DNA from: Pholiota molesta
Taxonomy: Eukaryota; Basidiomycota; Agaricomycetes; Agaricales; Strophariaceae
Assembly: GCA_014925825.1 (NCBI GenBank)
Contig: JACGCK010000054.1
Span: 222,914-286,913 of the forward strand
Reading direction: 5' to 3'
DNA length: 64,000 nt
Both the position numbers and the translations under genes were made by a program. A model generated the notes under the pieces. It was not told the DNA's origin, did not search any database, and saw nothing but the letters and a program-made list of their open reading frames with translations. This document shows positions 54,291 to 64,000 of this stretch, one piece after another (position 1 is the first letter of the stretch; each line of letters begins with the position of its first letter).

Positions 54291-55435
54291 CCCCCCTCCA
54301 AACTTTTATTTGAATCAATTTTGATGCTGCTGCAACTCTTCTCTAGTCTAGCACTATATTTGGAGTTCCGAGCGAGGTGCGATGCTTAAGTGTATTTAAG
54401 CGCCCAATGTTCCTGATGCCAAAGACGAGGAGCACAAAGGTCTGCGCGAGATGACTGCGCATGCAATAGGCGTCGACCCGGATAAGTTATTGATGTACTA
54501 TTTTCAGATGATGTCCTTGTATTATCAGCTTATCTGATTCAAAAATATGCTTACTGCCTGCTCTTTTCAGGATTTGTGTTCGAAAATCAATGGTTATCAC
54601 TGGAGTTGGTCCATCATGTGAGTTTTACACCCCGAATTACTATTTCCATGCTGAAGTCATTGTCAGCTTTCCGTCTTTGAGCCCGGATCACTAAAAAGCA
54701 GCTCTCATGTGTTTATTGACGAGGCCCTGGTATGTGCTCGTATCAATATACTGACCTTGCTCATTAATTTTGCAGTGAGAACTCTACTAGTTCAAGAAAG
54801 CTACGTCCTGAATTGTAGCTGCTACAACCTTTTACCGGACTTTCCATGTATGTTCGAAAACGACTGATTTCTCAATGCTATATTTTTTTTAGAACCCGGC
54901 GCTTTCGAGCTACTGCCGCAACTCTCCATGGGTGACTTGGTGCGCAAAACCAATTTATTGAATATCTACTGACTTCTACCCAGGACATTCCGTGCATGTT
55001 CAAAAACAACAGACTTCTCGACGCTATACTGCAGCCCTCGACTCCAAGCCCTCGGCGGCTAATTCACGAACTTTCACCTTTCGTGACTTCGTACGCAAAC
55101 CCATTTATTAACTGTGTACTGACTATTACATTTCAGCTGTGTCTACGTTAGCCTGCCCTTCGGGGTGGGCTAACCTTTGATCCTACGATCTCCCAGCACG
55201 CAAAAAAAGGTCAGTTACTTACCACTTTTTGAGTTTTCACGCCGTATGGTCTTTTGGCCCTGCACCCGCCATCAATCCCGACGCTTTCCCGCGCCTGCGC
55301 GTTGGCGAGCCTCGCTTTCTTCCCAGGGCCCATGCTTCCTGCTCGTCGCGGGCTCCTGCGCTGGGCCGTCCATCCATGCTTGACGTGGTCGAGGACGCCG
55401 CGAGCTGCGTCTCGTCGTACCGCATCTCTGGCTCT
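54291..55435. other. Spacer between the two duplication copies
   Basis: This contains further intron-like scraps (GGTATGTGCTCG, TATTTTTTTTAG). A short plus-strand coding-like piece near 54407-54537 includes DEEHKGLREMTAHAIGVD but has no start or partner exons. The last 300 bp are GC-rich and run into the truncated VAS1 copy with no recognisable junction motif. Confidence 0.4.
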
Positions 55436-55455
55436 GTGCATCGCGGATCATCACA

Positions 55456-57858
55456 TCACCTCCCTGAACGGCATCTCCCCAGGCCCCGTGCCACCCAGAA
55501 GAACAGGATGTCCCAGCCCGTCTCGAGGATGCTCGCCGGGTAGAACTGCGCCATGTCCGCCGTCTTCTCCGGCCAGCCCATGATCGACCACGGCCACAGC
55601 CCGGACGAGAACCACGTGTCGAGCACGTCCTCGTCCTGCTCGAGCGCGAACGGGCGCCCGGCCGCGAGCGTCTCCGCGCGCGCGCGCGCCTCCTCCAGCG
55701 TGCGCCCGACCACCCAGGACGCGCCGTCGGTCGCGTCCTGCGCCGCGCCCTCGATGCGCACGAAGTACGCGGGGCAGCGGTGGCCCCACCACAGTTGCCG
55801 CGAGATGCACCAGTCCTGGATGCCCTCCAGCCAGCGGTACCAGTCGTTCTCGGACTGCTTCGGGTTGATTTCGAGTTCACCAAGACGCGTGCGCTGTAAT
55901 ATTGTGTTAGCAATCATTTAATAAAGGGAGAAGGCATACTCTAATAGCCTCATCAGCCAGGGCTTGCAGTTCACCCACCACTGAGGCTTGAGAATAGGCT
56001 CAATGATATCGCCCGATTTACTAGACATGAATTAGAATGACGTATTCGTATACACCAGGAGTAGACACTTACTTGCAAATGGGTATCTGCATCTTGTTAT
56101 CTTTGGTATCAACGTATAGACCTAGCTCCTTGAGAGCCTTGACAACCTCCACCCTTGCGTGGAAGCGTTTCATGCCCTAATCCACATCAATACCGCGCTC
56201 TCGAAGGGAGAATGAGCAGCGTACCTTGAACTTGGGTCCCGCGTTCGCATTCAGCGTTCCATCGTCGTTCATGATGTTGATGAAGGCCAGGTTGTGCCTT
56301 TTGCCGACCTCGTAATCATTCTGGTCGTGCGCAGGCGTGATCTTCACCGCTCCCGTCCCGAACTCCATGTCCACGATGATCGCGTCCGTGATGACGGGCA
56401 GATGGCGGTCAGGAACGAACGGGTGTTTGAGCAGTTTCCCATGGAGGTGCTGAAGGTTTGAAGACGCGTTAGACGTAGGACTGGGTGTTAATTACATCGC
56501 CACTTACCTTGTAGCGGGGATCATCGGGGTGCACGGCGACGGCAGTATCACCGAGCATAGTCTCCGGACGTGTCGTCGCAATAACCAACCGTTCATCAGA
56601 CCCAATCACTTCGTATGCGAAGCTCGTCAGTACACCAAACTCGAATTTCTCCTTGGGGTCGTAGCCAGGCACACTGAGCAGCGTGCGGCCCTCGAGCTCC
56701 TTCTGGTCGACCTCGAGATTGGACAGCGTCGTGTTCATCTTGACGCACCAGTTGACGAGGCGATTCGCGCGGTACAGGACGCCGTCCTCGTGCAGCCTGC
56801 AAAAGGTTTCGATGACGGCTTTACTGAGTTTCTGGACCGAGCTTCAGTACGGTGAACATGTCAATAAACAGTCATACACACCTCGTCCATGGTAAATGCC
56901 GTGCGGTCCCAGTCGTAGCTGCCTCCGAGACGATGAAGCTGGTTGGTGATGCGGCCCTGGTAACTGCAAGGTGTTAGGTTAGGTATATTCATTTTCAGAG
57001 GTTGTAGACGTACTCGTTTCTCCAGTCCATGACTTTTTCCACAAATCGTTCGCGTCCCAAATCATGCCTCGTCTTTCCCTCCGCCTTGAACAACCGCTTC
57101 TCCACGACACTCTGAGTAGAAATCCCGGCGTGATCGAAACCTGGCGCGAACAGAGTCTTGCGTCCCAACATGCGATTCCATCGAACCATCCCGTCCTGGA
57201 TGGCCACGGTCAGCGCGTGACCGATATGCAGGCTGCCAGTGACATTGGGGGGAGGCGAAGGGATGACGAAAGTCTCTCGGTCCTTGAGGTCTTGGCCTTG
57301 AAGAGCAGGCTGGATGTATTCGGGCTTGAAGAAGCCTTGGGCGTGCCACCAGTCATACCAGGCGGCCTCGACGGCAATAGGATTGTAGCCAGCGGACATG
57401 GGCTCGGACATGTCTAGACATCAATTAGCATTGCATTGGGATACACGCCACTGTAAACAACGCGCACCTTTTTTCTGGCCCTTGGGAGTGGTGTTGACGA
57501 ACTCGGGCTCAACCTCCTTCTCCTTCTTCTCCGCCTTGGCCTTCTTCCCTTCTCCTGCGGCTGCAGCAGCGGGCGCCTTGGCTGCCTTTGCAGCGAGCTT
57601 TGCCTCTTTTTCTAACCGCTTTGCCTCTTTCTTGGCTGCGGACACCGGTGAGCACGCTGCCAGATGTGATCAGACGTAAAATTGAGGCTCACCAGCGCTC
57701 TTCGAGTTGGGATCGCGAACATTGTTCGGATCGATGGGCGGGACATCGGCAACAGCAGCAGGCGAGTTGGTGGCCATCCTAGCTGAGCTAGTGGATATAG
57801 TTCTGAGATAAGGAAAAGAGCGGACGCATCGATGTGCAAGCATTAAAGATCCCCTCAT
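55456..57858 (-). pseudogene. Valyl-tRNA synthetase, truncated second copy
   Basis: It keeps the mitochondrial-type leader ([20 protein letters not shown]), the Lys/Ala appendix, the HIGH motif ([11 protein letters not shown]), the editing-domain exons ([40 protein letters not shown]) and the exon with [20 protein letters not shown]. After [13 protein letters not shown] it reads GLGRCRSGR and stops at 55456. Everything downstream, including KMSKS, the anticodon-binding domain and the coiled coil, is absent. Most upstream differences from the intact copy leave the protein sequence nearly unchanged, so it has not drifted far. A truncated protein could not charge tRNA, though the intact promoter and editing domain could still be expressed. 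Confidence 0.88.
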
Positions 57859-59421
57859 CGGTTCTTGCCGATCGAGTCACAGCGTGGTTGGCCGGCCCGC
57901 GTACCCGCCTGCTCAGTGCTCTCCAACTCAACTCCAACTGCTCTACCTGAGTCGTTGACAATCCCGGATACCTTGAAAGCCGCATCATTCCTTGACAACG
58001 TTCCATGGTACTCTCCCTCTCTCCCTGAGTCATTGACTGGCATTCCTTGACAACATTGGGTGCTTGATACTCGCCCGAGTCCGCCACATGACCTGCAGCT
58101 GCAAATCGGATTCGGATTTGGGTACTTTTAACGAGACGCTAACTATGCTCAGAAACTTGGCTCAACTCACCAGCCGACACCCGTCCTCGTCGCCGCTTCC
58201 GGCCTCCGTCGTTCGTTCCGGACTCGCCTACCGCCGTCCTTAGCACCCTCACGATCTCGCCTCCGCCGCCTTTCTTCGACATCCCGCGCCAACACGGCTT
58301 GATGCCCACTCCGAGCCTCCACAATCACCCCGTGCAGAATCGACCATCGCGCTCCGCACAGCGTTATCGACGACAAAGGCAAGCCTTGAGTTTACCTTTC
58401 TCCATCCGAATCCATGCTTACCTCGTCTGCTACAGCCACATCGTCGCCCGCGCCGCCAGTATAATCTACAATCTCACGTACAAGCGCTCACTTCCTGTGC
58501 ACATCCGAGGCCTTAGACGATGCCCGACCACCCGGAATCGACGTCGGTCACGACTTCGGCCCTATGGAAGCCGTAGTTGCGTCCTGGCAGATTATTCTTG
58601 TCAATCTATGCATACCTGGTCTGCCACAGCAACAACATCGCCGTCGTGTCGTCACGGCTCGACTGGCAGACACCACCCATCGCCCGTACTACAAGCCCCT
58701 CGACCGTGCGTCGACATCGACCACCACGACGACCAAGCCTCGTCGGTCCCACACCCGCTGCCATCGGCTTGCCCCACTCGCGACGCATTGCCTTGCCCTC
58801 GACGTAGATCGCAGCCGCTACCCAACGCAGCAGATCAGTAGAGGGACGGGCAGCACTTGGGCCGTACGGGATAGAGTTCGAGCCCAACAGCGCGTCTACG
58901 GTTCGAACGTACCTCATCTCGAGACCGTGCATGGAAAGCTGACGACACCGCTCTGGCGCATACAGCCGTATCTACGCCCATAACGACTCACCAGCACATG
59001 CCCTTGTTCCTCGCCTCTTCCAGCATCCGTCGTCGATCTCGACAGGCCCTTTCGACTGCCACAAGTACGGCGTCCATCGCGTCAATAGCGATCCGCGGGC
59101 GAAATGCATTAGGTGGTTCACAGTCGCTAGGCAAAATCGCACATCAGCACAAGGCCAGAGGGACGGGTAACAAACCAGGACCGTGACGTACGCTGTGGAG
59201 GGAAGTGGGCTCGACATCCAGCTGTGCACGAGACGACGATCCCACCTCCCACATCGCGGCCTGTCCATCTACACGCCGTGCAGTCTCGGTAGTACGATCT
59301 TACCTGCGCCACCACGGCTCGATTGCGCCCAAGTCCCATTTCTGCCCATATCCGGGGCCTGCCATCGACGACGACGCGGGATCGACGACGATGCCCCGCG
59401 AAGCGCCACGGGCAACGACGG
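57859..59421. other. Upstream region of truncated VAS1 copy
   Basis: Diverged counterpart of 47937-49450, with small insertions and deletions. A 30-bp block at about 59388-59417 (containing ATGCCCCGCGAAGCGCCACG) is absent from copy 1 but present, in a related context, inside the Helitron. Confidence 0.6.
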
Positions 59422-61078
59422 CAAACTCATCAAGCAGTGTTCGGCGCCGCGGAGTTCCTGGCAGACGAGATCAGCGTGAGTAGCTGGCCTTCCATGGTTC
59501 AGTATTGATGCTTACTATGCGCTACAGCGCCCTCCCATTTCGACGGCGTTCGCGCTATCCAAACCCCTCGAGCGGCCACTCACAAGGCCATAGCAGCCGA
59601 CAACGCCATCAGCGACGGCGGGTTCCCGCTGCAGCCTCGCCTTCGCCGAGTCGATTGCAGGCGCTACTGATGGAGTAACTCAGTCAGTCAAACGTTGGAT
59701 GGAAGGGACAGAATGGGACGTACGATGCGGCAGCGGGCGCGAAACAACGACATCCAAGGCGCTACGGACGGAGCAACTCAGCCAAACATCGGATGGAATG
59801 GACAGAATGGGACGTACGAGGCGGCAGCGGGCGAGAGCCTTGCGTATACGGTACGTCTGAGCTCGCTGCGACGGCGCACAGGCAACACTGACGACCAAGC
59901 GGTTAGCGTTTGCACGGCAGGGTACGAGCATGGTTTTACAGCTTACCCATTCGCCCCATCGGCCGCCGACGAGCACCCGCCCTGTCGCGGAGCCCCCTCC
60001 TCGTGCGTTGTTCGTCCTGGAGGGGGGCGTGTCGCGTCAGTAGAAAGTCGGCGGTGCGGATCCGTTGAATTGCCGCGTGGAGCGGTGCTGCGCAGGACGA
60101 TGGCGATGGGCTGCGAAGGCGATGGCGGGCCAGAGGAGAGGACGAGCGAGGGCGCAGAGGACGCCGCCATCGCCTCGGGGACACCTCGCCGACGGGCGGC
60201 GTGTGCTGGCTGGCGGCGGCGTCCTCTTCAGCCCCGCCGTCGTACTGCGCAGCGACCCCGCCTGTCCAATATCGCAGCGCACAGCGGCGACAAGCTGGAC
60301 GACTTGCCCAACGAAGGCGGCCGGGCCCTCGAGATCCCGCGGCGCAGTCGGCCATCGGCTCCAGCTGGGCATGTTAAAGGGAACGTCAGAGGCGATGGTG
60401 AGCGGGGAACGGAACAGGAATGGGAAGGCGCGAACTCACTCGGGAAGTATGCGGACTGATGATGGCGGAGGCGATGAGAGATGTGGAGGAGAGCAGAGGA
60501 GAGATGAGGAGGTGAGGGAATGAGGAAAGACGGTAAGGCAAGTGGTCCTTATATACATCTACACATCGTGTACGTAGCAGAACGAATAAATGGGTTTGGG
60601 ATCTAAACGGATGGGTATGCAGGGTCAATTGCCGGGATGGTCAAGTTAAGCGAACGGTACCATTCCTCCGCATCCCCTTCCCCAGCTTGCTATGTCGGCC
60701 TCATACCCTGTCCAAGACACCCCCGTATCTACTAGTCGTGTACCTTAACCTGTTCTCATGAGCATGGAGGCTTAAACAATATGATTCCATTGTTTTATTA
60801 CAGTAATTCAAGTTATCTGAATTGCATAGCTCTCGCAAACACATTCTCAGAAAAAGATCCACCGCCCACGCTCAGACCACACCTCTCACCAAGGTCGACC
60901 CTATCCGAGCTTCGGTAGCCTAGACCCATATTGCCCTTAGCAAAATACCTAAGAAACGAGGAAACGGCATTTCTAGCGCGTTCCGTTCAATATGCGTCCA
61001 CCCGCTCCCGAATCTTCCACTGCAATCGCAGGAATTCAGCGAGGGTTAGGCTGAAACATCTGATTAATGATGCCGTGA
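59422..61078. other. GC-rich then AT-rich non-coding stretch (copy 2)
   Basis: This matches 49451-51107 without any difference that I saw, including the same stop-poor open frames (59695-60459 and others). I do not regard these as genes. Confidence 0.45.
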
Positions 61079-61721
61079 TGGCGTAATAGAAGCTCACTTA
61101 CGGTGCTTTTTCTAGGTCCCCGCTAGCGTTGCATTTCGAATCTGTTTGCGAGACGGGGATTCAGACGCAGGGTACCGTCGGGTGGCATCCAGTGCCTGCG
61201 GTCGCCGTTCACTCGTCTACCCCTGTGCGATTGGGAATAGGTAGTCGGTAATGTCTTTTAACGTGCTCAAAAGCAATTGGACGATATAATTGAGAATTGC
61301 AATGGCAATGCTGTTATCATGTTGGGTATGTTGTAGAGAGCTAAACACAATCCTCCACACACCTCGCGGTCCACATCGCGCGCAATATTCTAATGCTGCC
61401 GTTATTTTGTAATGGAGTCTTATTTACGTGTTCTTTCTAGGTCCCCGCTAGCGTTGCACTTCGAATCTGTTTGCGAGACGGGGATCCAGACGCAGGGTAC
61501 CGTCGGGTGGCATGGAGCACCTACGGTCGCCGTTCACTCGTCTACCCCTGTGCGATTGGGAATAGGTAGTCAGTAATGTATTCTAACCTATTCACAAGCA
61601 ATTGTACGATATAATTGAGAATTGCAACGGCAATGCTCTTATCATAGTGGGTAAACTAAACACAATTCTCCACACACCTCGCGGTACACACTGCGCGCAA
61701 CATTCTAATTGCCACGCAACT
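61079..61721. repeat. Two tandem 325-bp repeats (copy 2)
   Basis: Exact counterpart of 51108-51750, with unit starts (CTAGGTCCCC) near 61112 and 61437. Confidence 0.8.
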
Positions 61722-63477
61722 CGGCTGCGACATTCAGCGTCCTAATGACAGGTGTAAAAATTAGCTCTTTTATGCTTCCGAATGGCGTATTAGCTGAGGA
61801 GGCGCACATGCTTCGTCTCTTACGGATTGTGCATCCAAAGTTCATCTTCCGGATTCCGCGCAGAGCGCCGTACTTGATTCATATCAGATGACCATATTCG
61901 AACGAGCTGAACACCGACTAAGGCCCTTTGCATGGCTTGCGCTCGGAGACGTAGTGACACAGATACGCGAAGTTGTAGGACGTGTGGCAATCCAGATTCT
62001 GTACTTGGCTTCATTCGGGCATTTGATTTCCTCGTTTACTCTAGTAATTCTCGAACTCCTTATTCGATTTACCACCTCTATATGCTTACATTAAATGGTC
62101 TCAAGTGATAATGGATAGTTACGAGCATTGGTGGTCATGCCGGGCGGCGGGCGCTAAAGTACTTCCACAAGGGGCTGTGCATTCCTAGATGTGTCGTTCA
62201 CTGCGGATTAGATTCTAGAAGGATAACGAGGATGATGACGAGTCAATTTTTTCCTGCGGATTAAGCGCTCGAGGCTCGTTTCCGAGCGTAGCGCATGAGT
62301 CTCATTATATCTGACCCCTTGCGGAACTGTTTAGCCGCCCGGCATGACCGCGAATGATGTCGTCGTCCCGTAACTATTCGTTACCACTTCAGACCGTTTA
62401 GATATGTAATCGATGCACGGCGTCATATATCGCGATATCACGGCTACAGAAGGCTCTATACCATCGGAATTTACAAAGCTTGCAGAGAGTCGAAATATGG
62501 GCGCTAAATCTTTGTGCTGCCCACGACAGCTGATTTATTACAATTCTAGGACGATCAAACTGTGCCGTGGCCTTGGATTAATCATTAGTGGCTGCGTATA
62601 GCTTGTGGCAATGGCAAAAACGCGGTGGGACGATGGGGAAAAACATAATCGAGAAATGTAAGCATCAACTAGATCCGGAAATTATGATTCTGCGCCGTAA
62701 GATGTAGGGAAGTGAATGGAATGGAAAGTGTGAATCTCGGACTCAATTTCGCTTCGATTGCCATTCAAGCCGGCATTATGGATAGACAATGTTTTGGGTA
62801 CATAATTCTACCGTTGAACGACTCTATTTATGAGAAGTAATATATCTTGGTATAAGGGAACTGGGATAGATCTTTCATTCCCGGTAAGCAGAGGACAATA
62901 CTGGTTTGAATAAATCGAAATATCTTGCAGGAGAGCGACTCCTGTATTCGTGTTAGGTAAAAATTACGGATTCGAAGAGAAGCGGCTAGAAGCGGTAACT
63001 TTAACGTTTGCCACCTGGGTTCTTTCCTTGGATTCCAGGCTCCAAGATTTAAACATCCAAACTCGTAGAAATGTAATTCTCTCTCGACGAGAAATTTCTT
63101 AAGACTCGCACATCCATATAGAATATGAAAAATGTATTGGATTCCTAATTTGAAGAGGAAGAAAAAAGCGTGTATTGCGGTGTGATATTCCAGGAGTGGG
63201 AGACATTAAGCTACCCTGAAGCATGATCGGAATACTCTCGTCAAGCATACTTTGCTGGCAAGGCTGAAACTTGAATTTAGGAACAATGCCAGCATTTTCC
63301 CAAGCCTAGATCGTGCAGGGGGGCAGATTTGATCGACCCTTGGTAACAGAGAATATAAAAAGGTGAGCATTTGCAGAAGCGCCTAAAGTTCCCCTCCTCC
63401 CTCTGCCGTCTTTATGACGGTATCCAGTCTGATTTTCCTTCGATTTCACGCCTCATCTATGCTATGGTATGTCTATG
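61722..63477. other. Non-coding stretch (copy 2)
   Basis: Counterpart of 51751-53508. One-base run-length differences from copy 1 occur near 62221, 63057, 63137 and 63278. No gene seen. Confidence 0.4.
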
Positions 63478-63890
63478 GACAATCTCTATATGTATGAACA
63501 ATGCTGATGGTGTGTTGAGATTTGCCGACACCCTGTATCGACTTCTGTGAAGGTATGTTCTGTTCGTTTATTACATGATATGATACTAATTCAATGTCCA
63601 GATTTTTCGACTCAATTTTTGAACTTCCGGCAAACTGCAGCACAACGAGCGTCGAGAATATAGGTGGTGCCGCAGGAGACAATCTCTATATGTACGAAGG
63701 ATGCTGATGCATGTTCTGACATCCTACATTGACTTCCGCGAACCCGATTTATTGATTCATGGTCTAAAACAAGGTATGTTCCATTCATTCCTTACATGAT
63801 ATGATACTGATTCAATGTCTAGATTTTCCGACACAATTTTTGAACTTCCGGCAAACTACAGCACAATGAGAATATAGGTGGCGCCGTGGT
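63478..63890. repeat. Tandem intron-like repeats (copy 2)
   Basis: Counterpart of 53509-53920: two units starting GACAATCTCTATATGTA about 200 bp apart, with the same AGGTATGTT and GAACTTCCGGCAAACT landmarks. The third, diverged unit lies beyond the window. Confidence 0.6.
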
Positions 63891-64000
63891 GGACAATAAT
63901 GGGAATACAGGCGGCATCCAGTAATGTACCCTCTCCGGATTATTTTTTTCTGATCGGATTTCAATCCTGCTCCCCATTATCTAGCCTGACACTACATTTG

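Larger units (their letters stand above)
55436..64000. repeat. Direct tandem segmental duplication, copy 2 (continues beyond window)
   Basis: This is the counterpart of 45490-54029. It starts inside VAS1 around GCATCGCGGATCAT, where copy 2 also lacks several short pieces present in copy 1. It still matches copy 1 at the last base of the window, so its right end is not seen. Confidence 0.92.

Overview
The window is nuclear DNA from a filamentous basidiomycete, most likely an Agaricomycete (mushroom-forming fungus). Genes are intron-rich with short GT-AG introns of about 50-75 bases, several F-box/leucine-rich genes and a multi-pass membrane gene family typical of mushrooms are present, and the mobile elements (an Ngaro-type tyrosine-recombinase retrotransposon, a Helitron, small DNA transposons) fit such a genome. 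No rRNA, tRNA, CRISPR or bacterial features were seen.

Layout. 1-2.7 kb: decayed sequence plus a 0.9 kb Mutator-like foldback element. 2.7-22.5 kb: ordinary genes: three F-box-type genes, two multi-pass membrane genes, an ankyrin protein, 3'(2'),5'-bisphosphate nucleotidase (MET22/HAL2), phosphoinositide phospholipase C, a decayed berberine-bridge-type oxidoreductase, the Smc5/6 subunit Nse3 and a tiny membrane protein built from micro-exons. 22.8-37.8 kb: a transposon block with a 163-bp CACTA-like MITE, a complete Ngaro element with split direct repeats (23027-28790, minus strand) and a Helitron with both ends intact (28963-37762, minus strand). The Helitron carries a RepHel gene with two lesions and a second gene that may encode an OB-fold protein. 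38.2-40.5 kb: two tandem, diverged genes of an unrecognised family sharing a TATA box and gene structure. 41.6-43.5 kb: a GT15 mannosyltransferase. 43.8-64 kb: a valyl-tRNA synthetase gene and its upstream region, followed by a second copy of about 10 kb in direct tandem. The second synthetase is cut off before the KMSKS motif, so only the first can be complete.

Sequence quality matters when reading this window. At least seven otherwise conserved reading frames are broken by the loss of a single base, mostly in a short G or C run. The two 4.6-kb distal halves of the tandem duplication differ, as far as I could see, only by one-base run lengths. I therefore treat most of these frame breaks as probable assembly errors. 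I treat the berberine-bridge gene (in-frame TGA and a scrambled end), the second synthetase and the Helitron gene (TAG plus 8-bp duplication) as more likely real decay.
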